A DNA stretch of 64,000 nucleotides, from the NCBI GenBank assembly GCA_037349315.1, contig JBAIAC010000059.1:4242001-4306000 (forward strand), given 5' to 3'. Of the stretch, positions 35,380-48,700 are shown piece by piece; the stretch's first letter is position 1, and each line of letters begins with the position of its first letter. The DNA comes from Chelydra serpentina. Lineage: Eukaryota > Chordata > Testudines > Chelydridae. The translations under genes and the position numbers were made by a program. The notes under the pieces are model-generated. The model had not been told where the DNA came from. It ran no database searches and worked only from the letters and a program-made list of their open reading frames with translations.

Positions 35380-35900
35380 TCATCTTTTCCATGCAGGTTT
35401 TAATTGTAGGCTGCTAATATGTTAATTTCCATTTGACTGGGCAGTTATTTAACTTACATTGACCGGATTTCCCCTGTTTGCTTTTAGCCTCTCCTGTTCT
35501 GTTCATAGGGATGGCTGATTTTATTACAGATGGTAATGGTGTCATGTCAGATAGCATTTACAGTGAGTTTTCAAGAAGTGAGAAGGTGAAAGAGCTGACA
35601 CACTACTATAAAGGCGAGCTATTACCTCTTTTGAGCTGCCGAGAGAAGCCCTGAAAGTGAAGGTTAATAATCTATTTCACTGCCATGCAAAGCACAGTGA
35701 AAGTCAAAGGAAATGAAAAACATTTCCAAACATTTGCACACCACTTTCTAGCTTGATCTGTAGTTATTACTGTAATGATGCAGACAATGAGCTTTACAAT
35801 TAGCCTAGTTAATATGCATAGTTCATTAAGATGTCATTTTTAATTGTAGAATATATTCCATTTCATCTTAAATGGCTACTGCAGGTTATAAGAAAGCTGC
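35380..35900. other. candidate constrained noncoding element
   Basis: Dense in homeobox-type and POU-type cores (ATGCAAAG, ATATGCATAGTTCATTAAG, GTTAATAATC, TTTTAATTGTAG), non-repetitive, with no open frame. Its texture resembles deeply conserved developmental enhancers in large introns. Without an alignment this is only a suggestion. Confidence 0.3.
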
Positions 35901-37161
35901 AGTTTGATTTGTGCTCAGGAAGAATTTAGTCATTGCTTTGTCACACTGGTTTGACCTCAGTAATATCTTTTGTTGTCCTCTGAAATTGGAGTTGCCCCTC
36001 ATAGCAGTGATTTCTTTTCTCTGGAGGATTCACTTATTTGCTTCAGTATGTGTAAGGGGCAGAATTCAAAGGGTAGTATTAAATAAACAATTTTTTTTGG
36101 AAAAGATGTGATTTAAAATGGCAGCTTGTCACAAGTTGGTACATATGAATTAGAGAAGAAGCTAAAATAGCATATCAGCCTGTCGTCCATTCAGTTTATG
36201 ATTTCTGCCCTAAAATAATAATAATAATAATTAAAAAAATTAGGAAATGAAAAAGCAGCTCCTTGAATTATACCATTACTTACCCACTTGCCCTATCAAG
36301 CAAGTTCAAGAAAGAATCTTTGTAACCTAAGAATCACACAGGTTTCAACGATTCTTTCTTTAAAGAGAGCTCATATATTTAGACCCATTCATTCATGTGG
36401 AAAGAGTTCCATCATAAAGAACAGTGTGCCACATTTCTGTTTATTGTATGTTTGTTACCTCTTTGATGCTGGCAGACCTATGAATCTGCTACCGTAACCT
36501 TAATGTATTTTGGAGTTAAGCAGCAGATTTATTTAGATTTAGTAAATTCTGACTCCTGAGTCCAAGATGGTTAAAGACGTACCATAACACAAAACTGAAC
36601 CCCAGAATAGGATTTCAGACTGAATTAGGTTCAATTCAGATTGTAATTTAGTTGTCTTTATTTGAAATGCACCCTTACAGAAGCAGACCAAATAGGAAAT
36701 AAAATAAATTATGTAGAGTGTGCTGACATTTTCTCCAGAAGAACAAGTTTTCTATTAATGAGATAATCTGAGATGCCTTTGATTTTTAGAAGTGTGGCTT
36801 TTATGCTTACAAAGCATTACCATTAGGGCACTACTAGAACACATGGCAGGAAGCACTGTACAGAATAAACAATGTATTCCTTCAGTCTTCACCTTTTTGT
36901 CCTTGATTGCAGATAGAATCTACATAATGCTAATGTGGAAATTCTCTGTAAAGAACACAGGACGGCATAAGGCATGGGGAAATCCCTTTTCCGTGTATAA
37001 ATACTGTACATGTGACAGATGGACTTTATTACAGAGGTGAAATATTCACTATGCGCATTTCAGAAGTGGAGCCAGGTTTTGCAACCAGTGGGGAGATGAG
37101 TTATTGGTGATGGGCTGGAGAGCAAGCCCACCTAGCACTGACTCAACTGCCGTCTCCAGGT
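35901..37161. other. no gene seen
   Basis: AT-rich, with an AAT simple repeat at 36215-36232. No supported exon. Confidence 0.45.
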
Positions 37162-37169
37162 GTTGTGAC

Positions 37170-37329
37170 CAGGGCTGGCTCTGGGTTTTTTGCCGCCCCA
37201 AGCTCCGAGAGCGCAACTGCCGAAGTGAAAAAAAAAGAAAAAAAAAAAGAAAGAGGGCCGGATTGCCGTTCCTTGAAAAGTGCCACCCCAAGCATGTGCT
37301 TGGTTGGCTGGTGCGTCGAGCCGGCCCTG
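37170..37329 (+). mobile_element. hAT-like MITE (CAGGGCTGGCTCTG family), 160 bp
   Basis: Flanked by GTTGTGAC on both sides (37162-37169, 37330-37337). The ends are CAGGGCTGGCTCTG and, at the right, GAGCCGGCCCTG, an inverted pair. An A-rich run with G interruptions sits in the middle. Copies of the same family lie at 43339 and 55537. Confidence 0.92.
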
Positions 37330-37337
37330 GTTGTGAC

Positions 37338-39689
37338 CTGGTGCACACGGTTGCAGCACCGTTCAGGTTTGGCCTGGCCTCCCCTCTGTCATGAAGGAGA
37401 AGTGGCCAGGACAAATTTGAATGAGTGGTGTTGCAACCATGATGCACGGAGTTGCAGTGCCACACCATGCACTGCATGGTGTGGAGTGGGGAGCTGGGCC
37501 CAGCCCTGTGGGACAGTAGCCACCACTGCTGAGTGTGGGACAGGCTCATCCTCCAGCCCCATGTGAACATTTGTGTTTGTACGCCTCATTTTGTCATTTG
37601 CATAATATGCTGGAAAAGGTGCCACATATACCACTAAAGGCCATGGGTAGGTGTCACCCTCTCCTTCCCCATACACGTACCACCACCGTGTATATTACAT
37701 GATAGCTCTGCAATCATGCCCTTTCCAAAGGGAGAATTAACCGCTCTCTTGGTTATCTCAAAACCTCTTTTAAAACAGCCATTTTAATGTAGCTGTGTAA
37801 AAGAAACCAAACCATGCATTTGGGTTACATAGTCTTAAAAATATTCAAAAGAACTTTGAAGGGCTAGTCAATTCTAAAGCTTTTTCCTTCTTTTTTGGAA
37901 TTTTAATTAAAACTCATTTAGTTTAAATAGTCGGAAGTGACTTTTTTTAGTCAATTTTTTATGTAGGAGTTTGTTGGAAAACATGGCTGAAATTAAAACT
38001 GATTTTACATCTGTTTCATCCTTTTGAAAGCTCTTTTAACAAGCTCAAAAGAGAGCACAATTTTATTTTGGTTCAGTACAAGGATAATGTGTGTGATTTT
38101 AGGAGGGGTTATTTTAGTGGCTTCTGCCTGGGCTTGTACTTGATTGCTGTGTGTTAACTGTGCCTGCTTTATGCAAACGGTATGATGCTACAGGAGCCTT
38201 TGTTCAAGAAAATCCATTTCTTCTCTGCATATAAATTAAAGGCTGCACCATCTGGGATTTGAAACTACTTGTGAAAAATCAAGTAGATGCCACATTTTCA
38301 GTTCCTGAGGTGTCTAAGTACTTATTGTAGGTAGCAACAAAAAATCCTTTAATGCACATTCACACTTTGGGGCTACTTTTATTCTTCCCAACCCCAAGCA
38401 TTCAAAAAAACCAGAGTCAGGCCTCCAAAACTCATGAGTGTTGCTTATGGGATATATATATACAAAACTATATATATATAGTTCTTTTTTCCACAACCAC
38501 AAAAGTTAGAAATGTACCTTAAAAAATAATCTGAGATTCTCATAAAATCAGCTGAATTCAGAAGTGGATCTTCATGAAAAACACCAAAGATAAGACTTGG
38601 GATAAAATAATGAGAATTAGCAACACTCAAAATCATACAAATGAAGCCTCTTTATGTATCCTTTTGATTCCTGAACTGATGTTTATTTAGCAAAGGTTAG
38701 TACAACATGTTTTCTAAAAGCTCATGTAAATGTTTGGTTACAATGGGTAAGTAAAATGCTGGGTCAGAGAAGCATTGCCCCTAAAAAAATGCTGCACTTT
38801 AGGGAAGCAAAAAAATCACGCTTTTGAAGTTAGCCATTTCCCTTAACTTCTCAGAATAATTTGACACCCAAGTAAAAATCGGCTGGCGGAAATAAACGTG
38901 TATTTAGAGGGAGCAAAGATAATAGCCATTATTGAAGATTCTGTATTCAATATGATTAGCTGCTATTACCCTAAAATATTGTGTTGAATGAAGCTCTGCT
39001 TTCAACTCACATTTACTTCCTATATTTACCAATGATCCCACTGAACATCTGCTCTATGAACATAACACTCATTTATGCAGATGATGCAGCTGTAATTGCT
39101 AGTGGCAAAACTATTTCCTCAACTACAAGGGTATGGCGTTTCACTCTGGCTATGTGTATTGTCTTTTATCCTCTAGTTTATCCTCTATCTTTCTCTCCAC
39201 ACCCAGTTTCTGGATACTATTGTAGTATCCTACTGGAACTGTGTGTCACAAAATAAACATATTTAACCCCCAGGGAAGGATGGCATTTTGTATAACCCAC
39301 ACGAGCCTGTCAGTTCCTGAAGTGTCATTGATGACAGCCCTGAAGGATTTGCATGTTGTGCTCTCCTGAATATTATCCACCTTGTGTCTGGGCTAGATAG
39401 GAGATGATGACAGGGTGAAGGAAAACCTGAAGAGAACTGTTTGCTGGTTTCAATTGACGCTTCTGTCATCTGCAACTAATAGGTGGCCAGTGGTACAGAT
39501 GAAAATTTAAATGAAATACTGCTGATATTGCGTATTTGACTGCAAATGTAGTCTCATTGGCTGTTCCTGGTTCTTTATACTTATTGAAATGGAAAACTGT
39601 ATGTGTGAGAGAAGAAATGTAAAAATATTCATAACACACTATAACACTGCACTGATTATTGCATGCAGAAAAATGTGACAATGCAACAT
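37338..39689. other. no gene seen
   Basis: Mostly AT-rich, with a TA-dinucleotide tract near 38452-38480. No exon, RNA gene or assignable repeat. Confidence 0.45.
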
Positions 39690-40020
39690 AACTAATAAGA
39701 GTGGTTGAAAATTTTCCATCAAAACATATTTGCCATGGAAAATTGGGTTTTTGACTGAATGAAAATTTTTGTAGAAAGTGTCTGCTTTCCTCAGCAATTT
39801 GATTTTTTTAATCAGAAAACTGATTTTTTTCAGCCAAAACCTTTTTCAGATTTTGGTTGGTTTTGGTCAAAAACATTTTTTTGGGGGTAATTTATGGCCA
39901 TAATTTTTAGATTTTTGGTTGGTGAAAACAAAAGAATTGTTATTTTTAAGATTTTCATCTTTTCAATGAATAGTCAACATTTTTCATAGGGGGGAACCCT
40001 ATTTTCCAATAGCTTCTGTA
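39690..40020. repeat. T/A-rich degenerate dispersed repeat
   Basis: Repeated variants of GAAAATTTT, TTTTTGGTT and TTTTCAGCCAAAA give a strongly biased block with weakly inverted ends (GAAAATTTTCCAT at the left, TATTTTCCAATAG at the right). It looks like an old non-autonomous repeat of a kind common in reptile genomes. The family is unknown. Confidence 0.35.
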
Positions 40021-41149
40021 ACTAGTGACAGTTGTAATCAAAGAAAATCTCTAAGGTGTGTGCAGTTTCACTTATTCATAAAGACACATTTTAATATACT
40101 GCATCTGAATTCTGCTTTCAGGAGATCAAATCCCTTTTCTAAAATCTAATTATTTTGTTTTTTAACTCTCCCTAAAATACATAATTCAATACCTTGAATT
40201 ACTGTAAACATTTTTGTGAATTCCAACAAATAAATTATATTAAGAAAACTACAAAATAGGATATATTTTGATAGCTCCTTTAGATCTCTCTCTCTCTCTC
40301 ACTCACGCTGGGCTGGATTTTGAGCTTGTATAAATTGGTGTGGCTCTAATGAAGTCAGTTTTTCAAACCCTTCACTATCCGTTTATGCTCAAGTTAACAG
40401 GGAATTGTGGATTTATATCAGCGGAGGATGTGAGCATGTGGCGTGTGGTGTGTGTGTATTTATTGGGATAAGTAGGCCCTGATCCTACTAAAAAAAAAAA
40501 CACCCCAAAATGATGCATGTGTTTAGCTGTATGCACAGTGTGTAAAGTTAAGCTTATGCATAAGTCTCTGCCAGACATGGTCACAGAGAGATGTGTAATG
40601 GTTATGGATGTTTTTATTTTTAACTAGTGGCTCTTTGGATCATGTCAGAGGTTTGGAATGTTAGCAGTAGTCCTAGAGTAGTATGATTAGAAGGGCAGAA
40701 TCAAGATGAGGTGGTCAAAGATGCATGATAATGCTATTTATCCTGTGGATGTCACCATTATATGGTCTGCATTTCTGTGTGTAATTTAGTATGCTGTAAG
40801 TTAAAGTACATTTGGAAGTGAATTTGAGCCATCACAGCAGTTAACATTAACGTAATTAATATTTTTCATTCATGTGTTGATGCTCCTTAGAAGTTATGTT
40901 AATGATTTAATCAACAACACTTGAAAATAGAAACTTGGTTGAAGAATGTGGGTAAACATTCCTGAAGTCATATAGTACATCTCTGACAGCGGTATCTGTT
41001 AGAAGACTCTTTCAATGGACAGATGTCCTGGTCATTGATATAGCAGCTCCTAAATATTCTCTTTCTCGGCTTCACATTTGTGCCACTTGGATATCCAGAT
41101 GATCTGTGACTAATGAAGTGAGTGGGAAAACAGCCAGAGTACTTGTGGC
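40021..41149. other. no gene seen
   Basis: Includes a TC repeat at 40288-40302, a trace of the dispersed TAAATTGGTGTGGCTCTAATG motif at 40328, and an A-run at 40490. No exon. Confidence 0.45.
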
Positions 41150-42064
41150 ACAAGTCTGAATTAGATTGACTGGGTCTTAAACATTATCAGAATCTTATGC
41201 CATGGCTCTGCAGGAGGCCAAGAAGTGTTCCTGTACCTCCACCATAGCATCTACAAAGTTCTGATCAGTGGAGCTGTATCCTGTGATAGACAACTTGATT
41301 AACTGTGACTATCTGAACCTGGTATGCTGTTGAGATTCTCATGGTGATGAATTTTCTAACTATTTTGTGGGTAAGATAACTTAGAACCGGACTGTGCTTA
41401 TTGCCTTAGTAGAAGTGGAGGAGGACAAATGCAGTCTTCTCTGAGTTTTAGCCCATGGTATTTTCTGGGGATATATGAAGCAGCTGATAACAGCCAATGG
41501 GAAGTAATTTGGGTCATTGATGGAAGTGATTATCAGTGCCTTCCTAAGCAAAGGCGAGGTTCCAGGTTCTCTTAAAAAAGCAAATGTCCAGCCAGTTAGG
41601 TTTTTGACCTGAATTTTCTACAGAAACTACATTGCTGGTGTTGATGATTTCAGCCTGATGATGGATGAAGATCAGGTATCCCTGCTAATTCTTTTTAGAC
41701 CTTCAGCATCTTGATACCATTATTATAGAAGTTTTTTTGACACAACCACAGAAACTAGTTATGAATAAAGGGGTCACTTTTGATTGTCTGTTCCTTTCCT
41801 CAGAAATCTGAAAAGGGTGGGAATGAGCAAGTACTCATCAGTTCTGAAGGTATTCCTAACTAGGGTTCCACAGGATTCCATCTTGCCTCGTCTTCTTCAC
41901 TGTGTATTTGGTATTGCTAATGGGGATTGGTGAGGAAGTAGGAGCTGCAGTGTCTGCAAAATGTCACCAAGCTATATATTTCAGTCTCCTCTGATCTTTA
42001 AGGTGTTTCAGAATAATTTATCCAGTGTCTGATGGCAACTGGGACATGGTGAGAATTATCTGAC
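41150..42064 (+). repeat. L2-like LINE, 5' portion of a split copy
   Basis: Broken plus-strand frames contain reverse transcriptase remnants, including LTRVPQDSILPRLL (41840-41890), the counterpart of the GVPQGSVLGP block of L2-type LINEs. The copy stops at TATCTGAC (42057-42064) and continues after the inserted LINE at 44559. Confidence 0.6.
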
Positions 42065-44558
42065 AATTTGATGTGGACAGTGTGAAGGAGAAGTCTGCTC
42101 TAGTGTATATAGCTATTAGGGTAAAATGCAATCCCCCTCCTAATTTTCTTCAGAATTTAGTAGCTATCAGAAAAAGATATGAAGGTTTATTATATCACAA
42201 AAACCAAGAATATCTTAGATCCTTGTGGAAGGATTTTGAAGCAGCAGCTAACGCTAAAAATTCTTCCACGTTTTGGAAGATGGTGGCCTTCTGCTCTGGC
42301 ATATATACTCCAGTTGAGGAACTCCATATTAATGAAGCCTAGATAGTACATTTTGGCCAGGTCGTTAGTGATTTCCCCAAAACAGTTTTTTTCAATCTAA
42401 TTCTACCATAGTTGATGCAATCAGGAAGCCTCTCTTTGATTTACCACTCTGACCTTCAGTAACAGACAGTGACGTATAGTCCTTTATTTTAGCCCAATGA
42501 AGGAAAAAGCTCCAGAGGAAGATTTTCTCCCCATTGAAGTTTTTCAGAAGTATCTTAATCTTGGCCTTAATTATTTACTGTCATTAATCATATTGGATGG
42601 ATTCAATCTGTCTGGAAGTCCACTATAATAGTTCCTATTTTTAAAAAGGGGGATAGAAAGAATCGTGCATCATATAGACCTATTAGTCTGTTAGATGTGA
42701 CGGGGAAATTTATTTCCGATTTCTAAACTTGAAATACGGGTTTCAGAAGCTAATTTATTACATAAAGAACAATCCAGCTTTAGGCTGGTAGAGTCACAAC
42801 TGATACTTGTTTTATTTTATTCTATATGATTTATAAATATATTATGGTTAAGGGTACTAGATTGTATGCTTCTTTCATAGATTTAAAAATAACATTTGAT
42901 TCTATTAACTGAGATAAACTTTGGGTGAAATCAAGAAGGATGGGTATTGATCTAAGACTTGTACATTTTGGAGGCTCTACACCTCTAATATGGCTAGGGT
43001 AAGAAGTAAAGACAATGGAGAATGTACTAAGGTTTTCCTGTTTCTAGGGGAGCATGCCAGGGATGTCTTCTTGTTAATCTATTTATTAATAATGTGGTGG
43101 ATTTTTAAAGGAAGATAATTTTTCTCTGCTGCAAATTCGGGGTAGATTTATTGCAGTGTTGTTATATACCAATGATCTGGTTGTTTTATTGCAAACTCCA
43201 AGAGGCCACCGTCAGTTATGATCTCATTTTGTCCTCTTACTGTAACGCTCAAGACCAGGTCATGACATTTGGAAAGAGCTCTCCACAAATTGTGTGGAAG
43301 ATAGAAGCCACAAGTGTGCGCTTTTACTTATCTAGGGACAGGGCCAGCTTTAAGCCGATTCCATCGATTCTCCGGCGGGAGTTGTTTTTTGGGTTTTTTT
43401 GCCTGGCTGAATCAGTGGCGGCGGGAGGGTGTGGGGCCCCGCCGGCGTTCTTTCCGTGGGGCCCCACACTCGCTAAAGCCGGCCCTGTCTAGGGATAAAG
43501 TTTCATCATTCAGGCTGCAAGTCCCTGTATTAAGATTTTAAATAAAAGGCACTTAGCTCTGCTCCAGGGGTGTCCTATTTTACCCACTCCTATGGTGGGA
43601 ACAGAGTTGCGCCAGTGCTAAGAGTTTTTAATGCTAAAATAATAGTGCAGATGCTCTATGGAGCTGAAGTTTGGTTTAGTGGCAAAATTTCAGCCTAAGA
43701 GATTGTTCAAAATAATATTTGAGGGGACTTTTACTTCTTCCAAATTCTCCCCCAGGCTCATTTTTACATGCAAAGGTGGGTGTTCCTTCTGTAAGTAGCA
43801 GAGCTTGTAGTGCTTTTCTTAAGTTTTGGTGTAAGATCTGTACTCTTCCAGATTATACATTGCCCCCTCTTTACTGCCAAGAGATGGAGGAACAACCCAT
43901 GTACTCCTTATTTCCATTGTATAAGACCCTTCTGTTTGTTATAGGTAGGTTGGATTTTTCTATTACTCATTATTGTTGATATCTTCTAATCAACATAACC
44001 AGTTACTCAAACAGAGAGCGACTGATACTATCCAAGAAGAACATCTAGCTATGATTCATGATTCTACATTTGCCTTTTGGTTTTCTACTTTGAAGAGGGC
44101 TCATGTTTTTGAACCACATTTGAATGATTTATCAAATCATTTTTTTTGTCAGGCATAAGACTCCAAATCATGGAAACTGCTATTCTTAAAGGTAGATATG
44201 GAAAAGTTCCTTCACATCTTCATTTTTGCCCATGTAAATCTGGAGCGTTGGAAGATCTACCTCATTATCATTTGGATTGTAGAATTTTCCAGCTTCTGAG
44301 AGCATGCTAGATTTTACCTCTTTTGTATACAAAATAATAAGGTTTTTAGTTTTTTCTCAATCCTTGGTAATAAGCAAATTGGTGGCAATTTTTGCCCTTT
44401 TCTGCTTTGTGCCGAAGAAGAGAGATTTTATTAGGTTCTGAGTGACATTCTGAGTAATATATGGATGTTGCTGCTGTTTTAGATTGTGTATGTTTTTCTT
44501 TTTGTATTAGCAAAAGACATATGTCATATGTGAGTTAATAAAATTTAATTGAATTGAC
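42065..44558 (+). repeat. second LINE with reverse transcriptase, inserted into the L2-like copy
   Basis: Broken plus-strand frames read in order through a non-LTR reverse transcriptase: IIVPIFKKGDRKN and SYRPISLLDVTGKF (42620-42715), YASFIDLKITFDSIN (about 42860-42910), RGRFIAVLLYTNDLVVLLQT (43138-43200, the YADD box reading YTND), then YCNAQDQVMTFGKS. After an interrupting MITE there is a C-terminal CPCKSGALEDLPHYHLDCR block (about 44230-44285). It ends near AATAAAATTTAATTG. Many stops. The clade was not identified. Flanked by TATCTGAC and TATCTGGC. Confidence 0.75.
43339..43487 (+). mobile_element. hAT-like MITE (CAGGGC...GCCCTG family), 149 bp
   Basis: Perfect 8-bp duplication TCTAGGGA on both sides (43331-43338, 43488-43495). 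The ends are inverted: CAGGGCCAGCTTTA and TAAAGCCGGCCCTG. It is inserted within the second LINE, so it is younger than that LINE. Confidence 0.92.
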
Positions 44559-45016
44559 TATCTGGCAGAGGCTGTACCTAAACATGACTGAGATAAACTT
44601 GTAAGATTTAAGCAAATGGAGAAAATAGCTGAAATTATATCGGTACTCATGATTAACAGAATGTTTCCATCCTCTGTTTCCATAATTCATTGCCTGGGCA
44701 TCTTGCTGAACTCCCAGGTAAGCAGCAGTTGGCAAGAGCACTTCCTATAGGTGGAATGTGTCAAAAGAGATTGCATCTCTTACCTTCACATGCAGAGAGC
44801 TCCACACCATTATCTGTGCCTTTGTCAACTCAAAATTAGATCATTGCAATGTGCTCTGCATGGGGATTGTATCTTCAAACCATTCAGATATTACAGCTTG
44901 TGCAGAATGCAGTGCTTACCTTGTAAAACAGGTTTAAAGAGGCCACATTACATCTGCTCCATGGTCTGCACTGGTTACCAACTTATTTCCAGACAGTCTG
45001 TGGTGTTGATTTAGAC
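44559..45016 (+). repeat. L2-like LINE, 3' continuation
   Basis: Resumes the L2-like copy after the inserted LINE. Reads SKLDHCNVLCMG (44829-44865), the counterpart of the SRLDYCNALYLG block near the end of L2-type reverse transcriptases, then LQLVQNAVL and LHGLHWLPTYFQ in shifting frames. Confidence 0.65.
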
Positions 45017-45337
45017 CAGGGATCTCAAACTCAAATTACCACGAGGGCCACATGAGAACTAGTAAATTGGCCCAAGGGCCGCATAACTGAAACCTTTTCA
45101 TACAATGATACAAAAATATAGTAAAAAATGAAGAGTAATATAGTATTCTATTAAAAGTCAATGTATTAACTTTTTAAAAACTGTAATGCAAAGAGGGGTT
45201 TTAATAAAATATAAACACTCAGTAATGTTTGGAGCTTGGCTGCCAGTGGAGTCGGCGCTATGGTGGGCCGCAGGAAATAACTCCGTGGGCCGCATGTGGG
45301 CCGCATGTGGCCCGCGGGCCGCGTTTTTGAGAGGCTG
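45017..45337 (+). mobile_element. hAT-like MITE, CTCAAAC termini
   Basis: The left end is CAGGGATCTCAAACTCAA and the right end GTTTTTGAGAGGCTG, an inverted pair typical of Charlie-like hAT elements. The interior carries several GGGCCGCATG repeats. The 8-bp flanks do not match well, so the duplication has decayed. Confidence 0.7.
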
Positions 45338-45780
45338 ATTGTTTTTGTGTGTTACTATGACAGTTGAGATCATCTGAGGCATTCAAGCTAACAGGCCTCT
45401 CCTCGTATAAACAGGACAGAACTGGCATTCTCTGAGAGGGGTCCTTGGTTTGGAGCTCACTTCCTTCCATGGTTAACCAGAGCTGGGATATGGTGACCTT
45501 TAGGACATGCTGGAACACCTACTTGATCTCCTAGGCTTTTCTTGGGGAAGGGAAGAGAAGGGCTGATTGGTGGATGGAAGAGGCTTGCATAGGGAAGTTG
45601 TCTTAGGTTGGGAAGATACTGTAGGAGAGCTGAGGTTTTTTTCTTTTATGATCTATGGGTGAAAGTCCTTATTTTGATATTTATTATTGATATTTAATTA
45701 AAAACTACTTTAAATATATTTTGTATTGCACTTAGAGCTTCACATAGATATAGTTAGTAAAGCTGAATAAATAAATCTTG
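45338..45780 (+). repeat. L2-like LINE, 3' end
   Basis: Third segment of the split L2-like copy. It runs into an AT-rich tail ending in AATAAATAAATC. Weak coding similarity (GSLVWSSLPSM, the family's aPRLWNaLP region) supports continuity across the hAT insertion. Confidence 0.5.
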
Positions 45781-48700
45781 ATGACCTGAATATACATTGA
45801 AAAGTAACTCAGTCCAATAAAAGTGGAAATCTGATTTAAGTCATTAAATTTATTCCAGGATTATCACACACCCTGAAGAAGTCCAGACTCCAAATGACTG
45901 AAACACTGAGCTGTTTCTTGTCTTATTAATAGATGCGTCTACCCAATGAAGAACTGGTGTTTTGGGGTTTTTTAAATTTGAAAAAATGGGGTGTCAGATA
46001 TTGAACTTGCAGGGACTTGTAAAAGGCCATCCTGGGACTGTGTCGTTGAGCCATAGAATAAAAGGAAAAAATGGCACAAAAGAAAAACTATAACACTCTT
46101 TCATGCAGCAGCCTCCCAGCATGGAGCCTCTCTGCTCCATTTGGTTTCCAGAGTGGTAAAACACAGGCTTTCCTCAGAACTGGATCATTGTGTAGAATCT
46201 ACTGCCAAGGACCCTGGCAGGATCCTTTCAGTCAGTGTAAATCAACAGAAATGCAAACAGTCTTTTCTGAGGGGTGCAGTACTCTGGCAGGGATGAAGCA
46301 GTCTATTCCCCAGTTTCTCCTGACCTCTCAGTCTGGCTGGTTCTGAGAGTCTCCAGGCTCAGTTCTGTCCTAGATTGGAAGAAAAGAGAAAATGTTCTTT
46401 GAGAGACCCCAAGATTTCCTCCTCTTGCTTTAAAGGCCTGCTCTGATGAGTTTATGGGAGATGGAGTCTCTCTCTAATTGACAGACTGAATAGGTGGGTT
46501 CTCTAGCGTGTAGCAGGAACTTAAGTCATTCCTTACCTGATCTAGTGTAGAACATGTGCACTGCAACTAGTTTTTGTTCATATTTCCTGGCTTCTAACAT
46601 CATAAAGAAAATAAGGCCAATTTTTCAAATCTCAGCTCTATAAGTGTGCAATTGGCATATGTGGTGGCCTGATTTAATCGCTGTACAGAAATACAAGGTT
46701 TTATGGACATGGGAGACACACATGCATTTTTCTTGGTTGTAACCCTTTTTCAATATAGTCACCTTTACTGTGGGTTGGACTGAAACCTTAGAATCTAGTC
46801 TGTATAAGGGGCAGTGCTTACATGCACTGCCTCAGGAGCGGGGCAGGAACCAGACTGCGGTCCTGGGGCTTTCCCCTTTTTCCAGGAAGACATAATCTCA
46901 ACATCCTTTTTGATGGCACAGGTTATTTTCCTGTCTGCATCAGCTGTGGTATAGGACCTGGTGCACTGGGGGACAGAGTCAAAGCTTCACACACTTCCCA
47001 CCCCTGTCAAACCACCTGTGCAGAAGAGAGAGTGGCCACTCATGGTCTGAGTGGGGACCTAAGATAAGGAGGCTCTTTATGCACTCTTACTTCTCTATGC
47101 AGGTCGCAGAAGGGCTCACGATTGAGCCCTGCGTTTGTTTGTATAGGTGAACATTCAGAACTTTCTCTGGAATTGATTGCTTTCTCTTTCCTGCCTTGGC
47201 ACGTTTTGAAATATTTCCTGCTACCCAAAATGAAAAAGTTTATTAATCAATAATGGTTGTTTTAATAAATTCGCTGCTAAGTGGGTTTTAGCCCTAAGAA
47301 GAAGACAGTAAGTCAATAGCCTGACGTATGGTAGAACAAAAGGTCACCCTAAATAGGATAAATAACTAATGAAATGCACAAACTATGGCTCGGTGTGTAA
47401 TTTAAGTGAGTACAGTTTTCAGGACAGAGTTTTTAATTTCATATTTGGTTCAATTTGCTCTTTAGCTGCTTTTGCCAAGTGTTAGAGTTGCTGGTAGATT
47501 GTAAAGGTCATATTCTCTCCTGGGCAGACACTTTACCGCTGTAATAAACTATGCTAATCTGCATTTTCAGAGGCTGTTAATCTGAAACAGAAGTTGTAAA
47601 TGTGGAAGGAATTTTAGTTTCAGTGGATTTACTAAAGCCGTCTCCAGTAGCTACCACTGCAACTCATGCACACATGTCCTATCAGGCTATCTCTGTTCCT
47701 TCATGTGTCTTGGCTATGGTCTCCTTGCTTCCTGGGACAGCCTGTGAAAGATTTCATATTCCAGAAGGCAGCACATCCCTACTTGTGTCTTCATGCTACA
47801 ACTCAATGTCTTTGCCTCGTTAGGATCTTGCTCAAACCTCACCATGTACTTATACTTATACTTTTCTGGCTGTTATTTATCTGCAGTTTAATATCAAATA
47901 CATGTTGATAGTTATTATGTTTGCTCTCACCCTGCTACTAAATACATGCTCCAGTAATTTCCTGTCTGCTCTCCTGGAACCACATTGTTATTGGTCCCCT
48001 TGTCTCCTATTTTTTCCAAATCTTCTCCATTAAAAAAGACTACAGCTAAGATTATCTTTCTTTCCCAGTGCTCTGTCTCCAAATTTGTGCACTGATCTCC
48101 TGAGTATTAGGTTTAAGCTTTTCCTGCATGCTTTCTTAGCCTTCCATAACTCTGTCCCCTTACACATAAGTCTTCCAAACTTCTCACACAACTTTGATAT
48201 ATGTGTCATACTATACTTCAAGAAGTATAGTCGTTTATGCTCCTTCTATATCTGCAGTGATAACAAGTATTCCAGGTTCCCGCAAAGCCAGGTGTAGTTA
48301 TGTCATAGACAAAGATGAGATTTGGTCCTCTCCTCTCCAATTGCTACTAAACATACAACAGGGGCCTCCGAAGGAAGTGTTGCTGCAACCTGTATGAAGG
48401 ATCCTGGCATGCATTTTTATTTGTTGGTCTCACCCCATTTTTGCTTCTTTGTTTCTCCTTCTTCGTCTCTGCAGCTGTTTCTTTCTGTCCCATTTTCGTG
48501 TGTTTTGCCCACCACTCACATAGACATTTTATATCTTTTTAATTAGTTGAGTCTCTGTTTGCATATTACTTGATCTCAGAACAGTAGGTGCTTATGTTAA
48601 TCCATCCATGCTCAACTAGAAAAGGGGTTGCCCTAATACACATGCACTTGAGATTAAACTCCACGTGGTGTGATCGGCGCTTTCTCTGTGAATGCTGATG

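Noticed and set aside
37049..37570. 173-codon minus-strand open frame
   Set aside because: It crosses a hAT MITE and contains a poly-Phe run from its A/G-rich tract. Not a gene.
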